DNA from: Fodinibacter sp963695175
GTDB taxonomy: Bacteria > Actinomycetota > Actinomycetes > Actinomycetales > Dermatophilaceae
Length of the DNA stretch: 64,000 bases
Direction: 5' to 3'
NCBI GenBank assembly: GCA_963695175.1
Contig: CAVOGG010000009.1
Coordinates: forward strand, 624,229 to 688,228
Part shown: positions 36,050 through 44,595 of the stretch, in pieces
Layout: every line of letters begins with the position of its first letter
Position numbering within the stretch: position 1 is the stretch's first letter
Notes under the pieces: model-generated
What the model was told of the DNA's origin: nothing
What the model saw: the letters and a program-made list of their open reading frames with translations, nothing else
Database searches by the model: none
Position numbers and translations under genes: made by a program

Positions 36050-36256
36050 TCAGTCGTCCTGGGGTTGCGCCGGCATCCTCTCGTCGGGCGGGTGCGGTGT
36101 GTTCCTGCCGAAGACCCCCACCGCGATCCACGACAGCGCCACGACCACCCCGCCGATCGCTGCATACCCCTGCGGGGTCTCGTCGAACACGGCGAAGCTC
36201 GCGCCGTAGAGCATCGTGATGGCCAGGGCGATGAAGCTCAGGTAGCGGCGGTCCAT
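36050..36256 (-). CDS. Small two-span membrane protein
   Basis: 68 residues from ATG 36256, with TAGACT 7 nt upstream (leaderless type). Two hydrophobic helices, residues about 5-22 (LSFIALAITMLYGASFAVF) and 31-49 (YAAIGGVVVALSWIAVGVF), then a polar tail rich in Pro and Asp. The start is chosen because the longer frame upstream runs through sequence lacking start signals. Function unknown. Confidence 0.7.
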   Translation of the reverse strand: MDRRYLSFIALAITMLYGASFAVFDETPQGYAAIGGVVVALSWIAVGVFGRNTPHPPDERMPAQPQDD

Positions 36257-36367
36257 GTCGACGAGTCTAGGAACGGCAGGCCGCCCGGCGGGTCCATCGA
36301 ACAGGGGACTGCGGCGTCCTCCACCCGGTGCCGCCTGGGTGTCGGCATCGGCCGCTAGCGTGTCGGC

Positions 36368-37036
36368 ATGGCACGGCGGATCGGCACTCCAGGGGGCACA
36401 CCCGAGCGGCCCGCGATCTTCTTCAAGGACGCGCCGGAGTTCGGCCGCTGGCTCGCCGCGCACCATGACACCGAGACCGAGCTGTGGATGGGCTTCTACA
36501 AGAAGGGCCACCCGAAGGCCGGCCTCACCTGGGAGGCCGCCGTGCGCGAGGCGCTGTGCTGGGGCTGGATCGACAGCATGGCGCAGGGCATCGACGAGCA
36601 CACCCGCCGCCAGCGCTGGACCCCCCGCAAGCGCGGCAGCAACTGGTCGACGATCAACATCAACGCCGTCGCCGAGCTCACTGCCGAGGGCCGGATGCAG
36701 CCCAGCGGCCTGGCCGCGTTCGAGCGCCGCCGCGAAGACCGCTCGGGCATCTACGCCTACGAGAACCGCGACCGCGAGCTGCCCGAGAACTACGCCGCGC
36801 AGCTCGCGGCCGACCCGGCCGCCACCGCCTTCTGGGACATCGCGACCCCCAGCTACCGCAAGCTCGCGGTCAACTGGGTGGTCACGGCCAAGCAGGAGAA
36901 GACCCGCGACGCCCGGATGGCCCAGCTCGTCGACGACTGCGCCAACGGCCGGATGATCAAGAGCCAGCGGTACGGCATCGAGCCCAAGTGGGTGCAGCGC
37001 GCGGCAGCGGCGGCGGAGGCGGCCCGCCTAGGGTGA
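36368..37036 (+). CDS. YdeI/OmpD-associated family protein
   Basis: 222 residues. Typical family segments: FGRWLAAHHDTETELWMGFY near residue 23, EALCWGWIDSMAQGIDEHTR, RKRGSNWSTININ, and a C-terminal YdeI-type helical region (YRKLAVNWVVTAKQEKTR). Function not established; members are linked to stress tolerance. TAGCGT at 36356-36361 is 6 nt before the ATG. The stop is 5 bp before the dgt start. Confidence 0.88.
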   Translation: MARRIGTPGGTPERPAIFFKDAPEFGRWLAAHHDTETELWMGFYKKGHPKAGLTWEAAVREALCWGWIDSMAQGIDEHTRRQRWTPRKRGSNWSTININAVAELTAEGRMQPSGLAAFERRREDRSGIYAYENRDRELPENYAAQLAADPAATAFWDIATPSYRKLAVNWVVTAKQEKTRDARMAQLVDDCANGRMIKSQRYGIEPKWVQRAAAAAEAARLG

Positions 37037-37040
37037 CCCC

Positions 37041-38282
37041 GTGACGTACACCGAGGCCGACCGTGAGCGCTGGGTCGCCGAGGACCCCGCCCACAAGCGT
37101 GCCGACCGCGACGACTTCGCCCGCGACCGGGCGCGCCTGGTCCACTCCGCGAGCCTGCGCCGGCTCTCCGCCAAGACCCAGGTCGTGCAGCCCAGCAGCG
37201 ACGACTTCGTGCGCAACCGGCTCACCCACTCGCTCGAGGTCGCCCAGATCGGCCGCGAGTTCGGTGCGGCGCTGGGCTGCAGCGCCGACGTCGTCGACAC
37301 CGCCTGCCTCGCCCACGACCTCGGCCACCCACCGTTCGGGCACAACGGCGAGACCGCGCTGGATGCCGTGGCCGCCGGCGTCGGCGGCTTCGAGGGCAAC
37401 GCCCAGACCCTGCGCATCCTCACCCGCCTGGAGCCCAAGCGCGCCCACCCTGACGGTCGCCCGGCCGGGCTCAACCTCACCCGGGCCAGCCTCGACGCCG
37501 CCACCAAGTACCCGTGGCGCCGCGGCCGGGCACCGCACCCCACCATGAAGTTCGGCGTCTACGACGACGACCTCGAGGTGTTCGACTGGTTCCGCACCGG
37601 CGCCCCGGACGGCCACCGGTCGGCCGAGGCCGAGGTGATGGACTGGTCCGACGACGTCGCCTACTCCGTTCACGACGTCGAGGATGCCGTCGCGTCCGGC
37701 TGGCTCGACCCGCGCCTCCTGCGCGAGCGCGCCGACGTGGAGGCGGTGCTCGCCGTCGCAGGAGAGGTCTACGAGCCGGGGCTCACCCCCGACGAGCTCG
37801 CCGAGGCCCTCGAACGGCTGCTTGCCACCGGGGCCGTGCCCGACTCCTACGACGGTTCCCGCCCGTCGCTGGCCGCCCTGAAGGACATGACCTCGCGCCT
37901 CATCGGCCGGTTCGTCGTCGCCGTCGAGCAGGCCACCCGCGCCGAGCACGGCCCCGGGCCGCTGACCCGCCACGGGGGGCGGCTCGTCGTGCCCCGCGAA
38001 GCACGCGCCGAGTGCGCGGTGCTCAAGGCGGTCGCCGCCCACTACGTCATGCACGCCGCCGAGCGGGTGGCCCTGCACGCCCGCCAGCGCGAGGTGGTCG
38101 CCGAGCTCGTCGCCGCCTTCGAGGCCGACCCCGACCGGCTCGACCCCGACCTGCGCCGCGACTGGGACGACGCCGACGGCGACGCCCGTGCGATGCGGGT
38201 GCTGGTCGACCAGGTGGCCTCGCTCACCGACGTGCGCGCCCTGAACCTGCACCGCCGGTGGTGCCGCCCGGCGACGACCTAG
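37041..38282 (+). CDS. dgt: dGTP triphosphohydrolase-like HD protein
   Basis: 413 residues. HD-domain metal motif: RLTHSLEVAQIGR near residue 58, CLAHDLGHPPFGHNGE near 93 and a later DWSDDVAYSVHDVEDA near 200 holding the fourth Asp. Dgt-type enzymes cut dNTPs to nucleosides and triphosphate, controlling dNTP pools. GTG start with TAGGGT at 37029-37034, 6 nt before it. It lies next to dnaG, as in many actinobacteria. Confidence 0.95.
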   Translation: MTYTEADRERWVAEDPAHKRADRDDFARDRARLVHSASLRRLSAKTQVVQPSSDDFVRNRLTHSLEVAQIGREFGAALGCSADVVDTACLAHDLGHPPFGHNGETALDAVAAGVGGFEGNAQTLRILTRLEPKRAHPDGRPAGLNLTRASLDAATKYPWRRGRAPHPTMKFGVYDDDLEVFDWFRTGAPDGHRSAEAEVMDWSDDVAYSVHDVEDAVASGWLDPRLLRERADVEAVLAVAGEVYEPGLTPDELAEALERLLATGAVPDSYDGSRPSLAALKDMTSRLIGRFVVAVEQATRAEHGPGPLTRHGGRLVVPREARAECAVLKAVAAHYVMHAAERVALHARQREVVAELVAAFEADPDRLDPDLRRDWDDADGDARAMRVLVDQVASLTDVRALNLHRRWCRPATT

Positions 38283-38308
38283 ACTCGCGGACAACCGAAG
38301 GAGGGTGA

Positions 38309-40246
38309 GTGGCGGGTCGGATCAGGGCCGAGGACATTGCGACGGTCAAGGAGCGCACGTCCATCGAGGATGTCGTGCGCGACCACGTCACGCTGCGCCC
38401 GGCGGGACCGGGCTCGCTGAAGGGGCTGTGCCCCTTCCACGACGAGAAGACCCCGAGCTTCACGGTGCGCCCGAACGTCGGCAGCTACCACTGCTTCGGC
38501 TGCGGCGAGGGCGGCGACGTCATCTCGTTCGTGCAGAAGGTCGAGCACCTCACCTTCACCGAGTCCATCGAGCGCCTCGCGGCCAAGCTCGGCCTGGAGC
38601 TGCGCTACGAGGAGGGCGGCGGTCCCCGCGAGGGCGGCATGTCGCTCGGCAAGCGCTCGCGGCTGGTGGAGGCGCACCGGGTGGCCCAGGAGTTCTACGC
38701 CTCGCTGCTGCTCGACACCGGCCGGCCCGAGGCCCGGGCCGGGCGCGACTTCCTGCGCGAGCGGGGCTTCGACGGCGCGGCGGCCGAGACGTTCGGCATC
38801 GGCTTCGCCCCCCAGGGTGGGGAGGCGCTGAGCCGGCACCTGCGTGAGCGTGGCTTCACCGAGGACGAGATGGTCACCGGCGGGCTGTCCGGGCGGGGCA
38901 GCCGCGGTCTGTACGACCGGTTCCGGGGACGTCTGGTCTGGCCGATCCGCGACACCACGGGCGACACCGTCGGCTTCGGGGCCCGCCGCCTGTTCGACGA
39001 CGACCGCATCGCCGCGAAGTACCTCAACACCTCCGAGACCCCGATCTACAAGAAGTCGCAGGTGCTCTACGGCCTCGACGCCGCCAAGAAGGCGATCTCG
39101 ACCGAGCGCCGGGCGATCGTCGTCGAGGGCTACACCGACGTCATGGCTGCCCACCTGTCCGGCGTCGAGGGTGCCGTCGCCACCTGCGGCACGGCCTTCG
39201 GCATCGAGCACATCAAGATCCTGCGCCGCATCATGCGCGACGAGACCGACGGCCCCCAGGCCCGCGTCATCTTCACCTTCGACGGTGACGCCGCCGGCCA
39301 GAAGGCCGCGATGAAGGCCTTCGGCGAGGACCAGCGCTGGGCCGCGCAGTCGTTCGTCGCCGTCGCCCCCGACGGCATGGATCCCTGCGAGCTGCGCATC
39401 GCCAAGGGGGATGCCGCCGTGCGCGCCCTCGTCGACGATGCCGTGCCGATGTTCGAGTTCGCCGTGCGCACCACGATCCGCCGCTTCGACCTCGACACCG
39501 CCGAGGGCCGGGTGCAGGCGATGAAGTCCGTCGCGCCGATCATCGGCTCGATCCGCGACACCAGCCTGCGGCCGGAGTACACCCGTACGGTCTCCGGGTG
39601 GCTGGGCATCGAGGTCGAGCAGATGGCCGCCGAGGTGAAGAAGGCCGGCCGGGTGCGCCACGACGACGCGGTCGACCCCTCCCAGCGGCCCGCCGGCACC
39701 GACGAGGTGCCCGAGCCCGCGCCCGGCGAGGCGGCCTCGCTGCCGGTGCCCGACCTGCGCGACCCGGTGGTCTTCACCGAGCGCCAGCTGCTCCAGGCAC
39801 TGATCCAGTACCCCGGTCAGTTCACCGACGCCACGGTCGACTCACTGCGCCCCGAGGAGTTCGTGGCGCCCGCGCACCGGGCCGTGCTCGACGGCATCCG
39901 GATCGCGGCCCCGACCGCACGACGCGCGTCGACCGCGGCCTGGGTCGCCGCCGTCGGCGAGGCCGCACCGCTGGCCGTGCGCAGCCTGGTCTCCGAGCTC
40001 TCGGTGGCGCCGCTGCCGACCCGCTTCGACAGCTCGTCCGGGCTGCCGCCGCAGCGCTACCTCGACTCGCTCGTCGTCGGCGTGCGCGACGCCCAGCTCG
40101 GCCGGCTGATCGCGGACGCGATGGCGTCGGTGCGCCGCGTGCAGAACGACCCCGAGTCCGACCCCACCGACCTTCGGGAGCGCACCATGGCCCTGCACCG
40201 CCTCGAGCTCGAGCGGGTCGCCCTGCGCGAGAGCCTGTCGTCATGA
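38309..40246 (+). CDS. dnaG: DNA primase
   Basis: 645 residues from GTG behind a strong GAAGGAGGGTGA. The N-terminal zinc finger CPFHDEKTPSF...YHCFGCGEGGD near residue 40; TOPRIM domain with VVEGYTDVMAAH near 272 and FTFDGDAAGQKAA near 319; C-terminal DnaB-binding helical region from about 490. Synthesises Okazaki RNA primers. It is translationally coupled (ATGA) to the next gene. Confidence 0.97.
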   Translation: MAGRIRAEDIATVKERTSIEDVVRDHVTLRPAGPGSLKGLCPFHDEKTPSFTVRPNVGSYHCFGCGEGGDVISFVQKVEHLTFTESIERLAAKLGLELRYEEGGGPREGGMSLGKRSRLVEAHRVAQEFYASLLLDTGRPEARAGRDFLRERGFDGAAAETFGIGFAPQGGEALSRHLRERGFTEDEMVTGGLSGRGSRGLYDRFRGRLVWPIRDTTGDTVGFGARRLFDDDRIAAKYLNTSETPIYKKSQVLYGLDAAKKAISTERRAIVVEGYTDVMAAHLSGVEGAVATCGTAFGIEHIKILRRIMRDETDGPQARVIFTFDGDAAGQKAAMKAFGEDQRWAAQSFVAVAPDGMDPCELRIAKGDAAVRALVDDAVPMFEFAVRTTIRRFDLDTAEGRVQAMKSVAPIIGSIRDTSLRPEYTRTVSGWLGIEVEQMAAEVKKAGRVRHDDAVDPSQRPAGTDEVPEPAPGEAASLPVPDLRDPVVFTERQLLQALIQYPGQFTDATVDSLRPEEFVAPAHRAVLDGIRIAAPTARRASTAAWVAAVGEAAPLAVRSLVSELSVAPLPTRFDSSSGLPPQRYLDSLVVGVRDAQLGRLIADAMASVRRVQNDPESDPTDLRERTMALHRLELERVALRESLSS

Positions 40247-40776
40247 AGGTGCAGTGGTCGGGCCTGCGCCGCCCCGCCGTCCCGGCCGACGTGGCCGCGG
40301 CCATCCCGCTCGAGGAGCACGAGCGGCTGCTGGCCTGGGCCGTCGAGGACGGCAGCGGTGTCACCGTCGTCGCCGGCCGGCACCGGCTGTATGCCGTCAC
40401 GCCCGGCCCCGACGGCCCGCACCTCACGCTGTCCCAGCCGTGGCACCTCGTGGATGCCGGGTTGTGGAGCGGCGAGGACGGCTCGCTGCGCGTCACCTGG
40501 GTCGACGGCGGACGGCCCGCCAGGTTCGTGCTCACCGACCCCGGGCTGCTGCCCGAGACGCTGCGCGAGCGGGTGCAGGCCTCCGTGGTCATTTCCGAGT
40601 CCCTCGACCTCGGCAACCGGCGCACCGCCCGGGTGGTGGTCCGTCAGGACCTCACGACCCACGCGCTGGTCAGCCAGGTGCTGCTCGGGCCGGGGGTCCG
40701 CAGCACCGACCTAGGGGTGTCCGAGCAGGTCCGCGACGGCCTGGCCCGGGTGCGCGAACAGGTCGGCCTGAGCTGA
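40243..40776 (+). CDS. Conserved hypothetical protein coupled to dnaG
   Basis: 177 residues starting inside the dnaG stop. Beta-rich N-terminal half (VTVVAGRHRLYAVTPG, LTLSQPWHLVDAG, SLRVTWVDGGRPARFVLTDP) and a helical C-terminal part (TLRERVQASVVISESLDL, VSEQVRDGLARVREQV). It looks like a PH-like or barrel domain of unknown role found after dnaG in related actinobacteria. Confidence 0.75.
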   Translation: MKVQWSGLRRPAVPADVAAAIPLEEHERLLAWAVEDGSGVTVVAGRHRLYAVTPGPDGPHLTLSQPWHLVDAGLWSGEDGSLRVTWVDGGRPARFVLTDPGLLPETLRERVQASVVISESLDLGNRRTARVVVRQDLTTHALVSQVLLGPGVRSTDLGVSEQVRDGLARVREQVGLS

Positions 40777-40864
40777 CGCCGGCAGCCGCTGGCCCGTTTT
40801 CGTGGCGAGGTCCCACCTTTGCTATCGTTGCCGGGCGCTGCTGCGGCGATCCCGTGGCGGCCTT

Positions 40865-40937
40865 TCCCCTGTAGCTCAATTGGCAGAGCAGCCGACTGTT
40901 AATCGGCAGGTTGTTGGTTCGAGTCCAACCGGGGGAG
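40865..40937 (+). tRNA. tRNA-Asn (GTT)
   Basis: 73-nt cloverleaf. Acceptor arms TCCCCTG and CGGGGGA (one G-T pair), D-loop GCTCAATTGGCAGAGC, anticodon stem CCGAC/GTCGG type with GTT at 40898-40900, T-loop GGTTCGAGTCC. The discriminator base is G and no CCA is encoded. An intrinsic terminator follows closely. Everything downstream to the window end is accessory, so this tRNA is a candidate island boundary. Confidence 0.97.
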
Positions 40938-40950
40938 CACCCCCAAGGAG

Positions 40951-40986
40951 CCCCTGAACTGCGGAAACGCCTGTTCGGGGGTTTTC
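40951..40986 (+). terminator. Intrinsic terminator after tRNA-Asn
   Basis: Stem of CCCC-GAAC-GCG with a GAAA tetraloop and CGC-GTTC-GGGG, followed by GTTTTCTTATT. A well-formed rho-independent terminator for the tRNA. Confidence 0.85.
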
Positions 40987-41719
40987 TTATTGTCGGATGC
41001 AGCGACTATGCATCGTTCATCTTTGGTGCTCCTCAACCCGAGAGGCGTCGTGGGGCTCGAAGTCCATGCCCGCCCGGAAGGTGGGCGTCCCTCATGGTGG
41101 TCCCGTCCAGCAGGACCTGCCATCGATTCGGCTCGTCGGCCCTGATGCCAACCGGCCGCGCCGGGTCCATCAGGGCCGTGGGCTTGATCAGCGGGCGATC
41201 GTGCTCTTGCAGAAGTGGAGCGCCAAACCGGTCACGACGAGCCAGCGCCTACTCAACTCTCGTTCGGGGCACACTCGCCGTGGCGGATCGGGACGACACG
41301 CGCGTCGACGTCTCGCTCATGGCCTGCCAGCTGCCTTACGCGCCTGGCCGGCCGTGGTGTGACGGCTCACCCAACTGTGGGTAGTTCCAGATGTCCGCAC
41401 CTCGGCCGGAGCGTCAGTCCGCCCCCGACGATCACTTCGGATGCGCCACCAAGGCGGACCGGACCGCGACTTGTGTCATGAGGCGCGGGAGCCAAGTCGC
41501 TAGAGCTGACGGACCAGGCGGTGCCGCTACGCCGTTGCCGGTCAGGTCGTCACCTGCGACGTCCTGCGTGCCCACGCGGGCCAGGGCGGCGTCTTGCTTC
41601 TCGCCAACCAGCGGGCACGGCTGACGCCTTGACGATGCGGTCTCAGCGGCCGCCCGCCACTGCCGTACCGCCGATTCGTCATGGCCAAGGGGGGTGTGCG
41701 GTCGGCGAGAAGACAGCCT
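40987..41719. other. Non-coding stretch between tRNA-Asn and sugar operon
   Basis: About 730 bp with no convincing gene. Open frames here lack family similarity, ribosome binding sites and codon bias. The only recognisable content is a short gene remnant on the minus strand (41519-41578). GC looks lower and less periodic than in the flanking core genes. It probably represents decayed sequence at the edge of an accessory region. Confidence 0.55.
41519..41578 (-). pseudogene. Fragment resembling the secreted protein gene at 52828
   Basis: Twenty codons on the minus strand read RVGTQDVAGDDLTGNGVAAP; the intact secreted protein at 52828-53418 contains RVGTQFVRCDNLTGNGVAAP. By hand count about 46 of 60 bases are identical. 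Flanking sequence does not align convincingly, so this is a small relic of a related gene. Confidence 0.5.
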
Positions 41720-41748
41720 TTGCGGGCGCTGGATGTTAGGGCTAACAA
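41720..41748 (+). promoter_or_regulatory. Promoter-like sequence overlapping operator 1
   Basis: TTGCGG (41720-41725), a 17-base spacer and TAACAA (41743-41748) resemble a sigma-70 promoter. Its -10 region lies inside the LacI-type operator at 41734-41747, which would allow direct repression. Confidence 0.45.
41734..41747. promoter_or_regulatory. LacI-type operator 1
   Basis: TGTTAGGGCTAACA, arms TGTTAG/CTAACA around a GG centre, typical in length and symmetry for LacI/GalR-family regulators. The same 14-mer recurs at 41857. The lacI-type gene is in the same operon (48243-49253). Confidence 0.75.
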
Positions 41749-41856
41749 TCCGGTCAGAAGAGGCTCCCTTCGCGCTACGTGAGCGGCTAGGGGCACGTGG
41801 TGGCGCCCGAACTGGCACCCGATTCGTGATCTGGTGGTTCTTGCGCTGTACCCGGA

Positions 41857-41870
41857 TGTTAGGGCTAACA
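41857..41870. promoter_or_regulatory. LacI-type operator 2
   Basis: Exact second copy of TGTTAGGGCTAACA, 123 bp from the first and 80 bp before the binding-protein start. Both copies are preceded by GGA. Two sites at this spacing could support looping. A TTGCGC sequence lies just upstream at 41841. Confidence 0.75.
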
Positions 41871-41950
41871 TTCCCATCACGGCCCCTCGGGCCGGAAGAG
41901 CAAGCCCCCATTTCCGGCGACGCAGCCGGCCAGGTCAAGGAGGACCACAC

Positions 41951-42949
41951 ATGAGGAAACGCATGCTGGCAGGAGCGGTTCTGATGGGGGCGATGTCGCT
42001 CGTCATCTCTGGTTGCGGCTCAGCGGACCCGGGCACGGCCGCCGGCACTGCCTCCTCGGGTGGTGGGAAGTCCGACCTGATCAAGGTCGGGTTCGCGCAG
42101 ACCGGGTCGGAGAGCGGCTGGCGTTCGGCGAACACGGAGTCCATGAAGGCGGCCTTCTCCAAGGAGAAGGGGTTCGACCTGACCTTCAATGCCGCGGACA
42201 ACGAGCCTGCTGCCCAGATCGCTGCGGTGCGCTCGTTCATCAACCAGAAGGTGGATGCGATCGTCATGGCTCCGATCGTCGAGGACGGGTGGGACGACGT
42301 CCTGAAGGAGGCCCAGGTCGCCAAGATCCCGGTGATCCTCGAGGACCGCACGGTGACGGCCCCCGACAGCATGTTCGCGAGCTGGGTGGGTCTCGACTTC
42401 AAGAAGGAAGGTGTGACTGCCGGGACGTGGGCCAAGGAGCAGTACGGCAGCACCGACACCAAGATGGTCGTGCTCGAGGGCACCACCGGCTCGGCGCCGG
42501 CGAACGACCGTGCTGCCGGGTTCGACGAGGCCATTGCAGGCAGCAAGATCAAGAAGATCGACTCGCAGACCGGCGACTTCACCCGTGACGGTGGCAAGAA
42601 GGTCATGGAGGGCTTCCTGCAGAAGTACGGCGCCGACGGCATCGACCTCGTCTTCGCGCACAACGACGACATGGCCCTGGGCGCCATCGAGGCGATCGAG
42701 GCCGCAGGAGCCAAGCCGGGCCAGGACATCAAGATCGTCTCCATCGACGCGGTCAAGGACGGTATGCAGGCCCTCATCGACGGCAAGATCAACTACATCG
42801 TCGAGTGCAACCCACTGCTGGGTGAGCTGGCCGCCGGCAAGGTCAAGGACGTGCTTGCCGGCAAGACCGTCGAGAAGGCGACCTACGTCGAGGACGACTC
42901 CTTCACCAAGGAGCAGGCCGCCGCGGTCATCGATTCACGCAAGTACTGA
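41951..42949 (+). CDS. Sugar ABC transporter substrate-binding lipoprotein (YtfQ-like)
   Basis: 332 residues from ATG behind AAGGAGG. Signal with lipobox (AVLMGAMSLVISGC), then a periplasmic-binding-protein type I fold. IKVGFAQTGSESGWRSANTE near residue 44 and DAIVMAPIVEDGWDDVLKEA near 101 are typical of the galactofuranose-binding YtfQ group; VFAHNDDMALGAIEAIEAAG near 236. The exported lipoprotein captures a pentose or furanose-type sugar. It is first gene of the LacI-controlled operon with two operators upstream. Confidence 0.92.
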   Translation: MRKRMLAGAVLMGAMSLVISGCGSADPGTAAGTASSGGGKSDLIKVGFAQTGSESGWRSANTESMKAAFSKEKGFDLTFNAADNEPAAQIAAVRSFINQKVDAIVMAPIVEDGWDDVLKEAQVAKIPVILEDRTVTAPDSMFASWVGLDFKKEGVTAGTWAKEQYGSTDTKMVVLEGTTGSAPANDRAAGFDEAIAGSKIKKIDSQTGDFTRDGGKKVMEGFLQKYGADGIDLVFAHNDDMALGAIEAIEAAGAKPGQDIKIVSIDAVKDGMQALIDGKINYIVECNPLLGELAAGKVKDVLAGKTVEKATYVEDDSFTKEQAAAVIDSRKY

Positions 42950-42985
42950 GGCATTCCGTACTCCCCTGAACGACAAGTGAGCACG

Positions 42986-43019
42986 CGATCGGGGGGCTGG
43001 TCTTCCGGCCCCCCGGTCG
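42986..43019 (+). terminator. Hairpin between binding-protein and ATPase genes
   Basis: CGGGGGGC pairs with GCCCCCCG around a 10-base loop, with the stem extended outward by four more pairs. There is no T-run. Such hairpins after binding-protein genes usually reduce read-through or stabilise the upstream mRNA, giving more binding protein than transporter. Confidence 0.6.
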
Positions 43020-43050
43020 GTGTGCCGCACACACTGGAGAGGTGGCTGAC

Positions 43051-44595
43051 GTGAGCAACCACGGGGCAAGCCCGCCGGGATCCTCGATCGTCGAGATGCG
43101 GGGCATCACCATCAGCTTCCCGGGGGTTCTGGCCCTCGACAACGTGGACTTCAGCCTGCGATCAGGTGAGATCCACGCGCTCATGGGCGAGAACGGGGCG
43201 GGGAAGTCCACCCTCATCAAGGCGCTGACCGGCGTGTACCCGGTCGACTCCGGCGAGATCGCCGTGGCCGGCCGCCCAGTCGTGTTCCACACGACCGCCG
43301 ACGCCCAGGTCGCGGGCATCTCGACGGTGTACCAAGAGGTGAACCTCTGCCCCAACCTGTCCGTCGGTGAGAACGTGATGCTCGGCCATGAGCCGCACCG
43401 GGGCGGTCGGATCGACTGGAAGGGCGTGCACCAGCAGGCCGCTGAGCATCTGAGAAGCCTCGGCGTGCAGATCGACACCCGCACGATGCTGTCCAGCCAT
43501 TCGTTGGCCATCCAGCAGCTGGTCGCGATCAGTCGGGCCATGGTGCTGGAGTCCCGGGTGCTGATCCTCGATGAGCCCACGTCAAGCCTGGACCGGGGGG
43601 AGGTCGAGCAGCTGTTCGCGGTCATCCGGGAGCTGCGGGCCGCAGGCGTGGCCATCCTGTTCGTGAGCCACTTCCTCGAGCAGGTCTACGAGATCTCTGA
43701 CCGCGTGACCGTGCTGCGCAACGGTCTGCTGGTGGGCGAGTACCTGATCGAGGACCTGCCCCGTCACGACCTCGTCACCAAGATGATCGGCCGCGTGCTC
43801 GACGACCTGGAAGCGATCTCCGAGGCCTCGAACCGAGAGGTGGACCGATCCGGCGTGCCGGTCCTCAAGGCCACGCACGTGGGGCGCCGCGGGGTGCTCG
43901 AGCCTGCGGACCTCGAGGTGTTCCAAGGAGAGGTCGTGGGCCTGGCCGGCCTGTTGGGCTCGGGCCGCACCGAGCTCGCCCGCTTGCTCTACGGAGCCGA
44001 TCGGGCCGACACCGGATCGATCTCCATCAACGGTGAGCCCGTGAGGATCGGAACTCCACGCCACGCCATCGAGCAACGGATCGTGTTCTCCTCCGAGGAT
44101 CGTCGGGGGGAAGGCATCGTCTCCGACCTCACGGTCGCCGAGAACATAGTCCTGGGCATCCAGGCCCGTCGCGGATGGAGGCACAAGATCCGCAAGGCTG
44201 AGCGTGACGCCGTGGTCGCCGAGTACATGGAGGCACTCGACGTGAGGCCTGCGAACCCCGACTCCGTGGTCGGCACCCTGTCGGGCGGTAACCAGCAGAA
44301 GGTGCTCCTGGCCCGCTGGTTGGCGACTGCTCCCGAGCTGCTCATCCTCGACGAGCCCACACGCGGCATCGATGTGGGCGCGAAGGCCGACATCCAGCGC
44401 AAGGTCGCTGAGCTCTCGGCGGCCGGGCTCTCGGTCATCTTCATCTCCTCGGAGCTCGAGGAGGTGCTCCGCCTGGCCCAGCGCGTGGTGGTCATGCGTG
44501 ACAGGCGAGAGATCGGGCAGCTCGACTCCGACCGGGTCGGCTTGAATGACCTCATCGAGTACATCGCCAACACGAGTGACGGGAGCGCTGCCTGA
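43051..44595 (+). CDS. Sugar ABC transporter ATPase 1 (two ABC domains)
   Basis: 514 residues from GTG 43051, chosen over GTG 43042 because the GGAGAGG site at 43036-43042 is 8 nt upstream of the former and overlaps the latter. RbsA/YtfR-type tandem ABC protein. First domain: Walker A GENGAGKST, signature region SHSLAIQQLVAISRAM, Walker B LILDEPTSSLD. Second domain: degenerate P-loop GLLGSGRTELA, signature LSGGNQQKVLLARWL, LLILDEPTRGIDVGAK. Powers the two permeases that follow; its stop overlaps the next start (TGATG). Confidence 0.94.
   Translation: MSNHGASPPGSSIVEMRGITISFPGVLALDNVDFSLRSGEIHALMGENGAGKSTLIKALTGVYPVDSGEIAVAGRPVVFHTTADAQVAGISTVYQEVNLCPNLSVGENVMLGHEPHRGGRIDWKGVHQQAAEHLRSLGVQIDTRTMLSSHSLAIQQLVAISRAMVLESRVLILDEPTSSLDRGEVEQLFAVIRELRAAGVAILFVSHFLEQVYEISDRVTVLRNGLLVGEYLIEDLPRHDLVTKMIGRVLDDLEAISEASNREVDRSGVPVLKATHVGRRGVLEPADLEVFQGEVVGLAGLLGSGRTELARLLYGADRADTGSISINGEPVRIGTPRHAIEQRIVFSSEDRRGEGIVSDLTVAENIVLGIQARRGWRHKIRKAERDAVVAEYMEALDVRPANPDSVVGTLSGGNQQKVLLARWLATAPELLILDEPTRGIDVGAKADIQRKVAELSAAGLSVIFISSELEEVLRLAQRVVVMRDRREIGQLDSDRVGLNDLIEYIANTSDGSAA

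Noticed and set aside
40899..41123. Minus-strand frame ending in PRLDSNQQPAD over tRNA-Asn
   Set aside because: Classic false ORF antisense to a tRNA; no start signal and no family.
40911..41384. 157-residue plus-strand frame after tRNA-Asn
   Set aside because: Begins inside the tRNA, has no ribosome binding site, crosses the terminator and has no recognisable motif.
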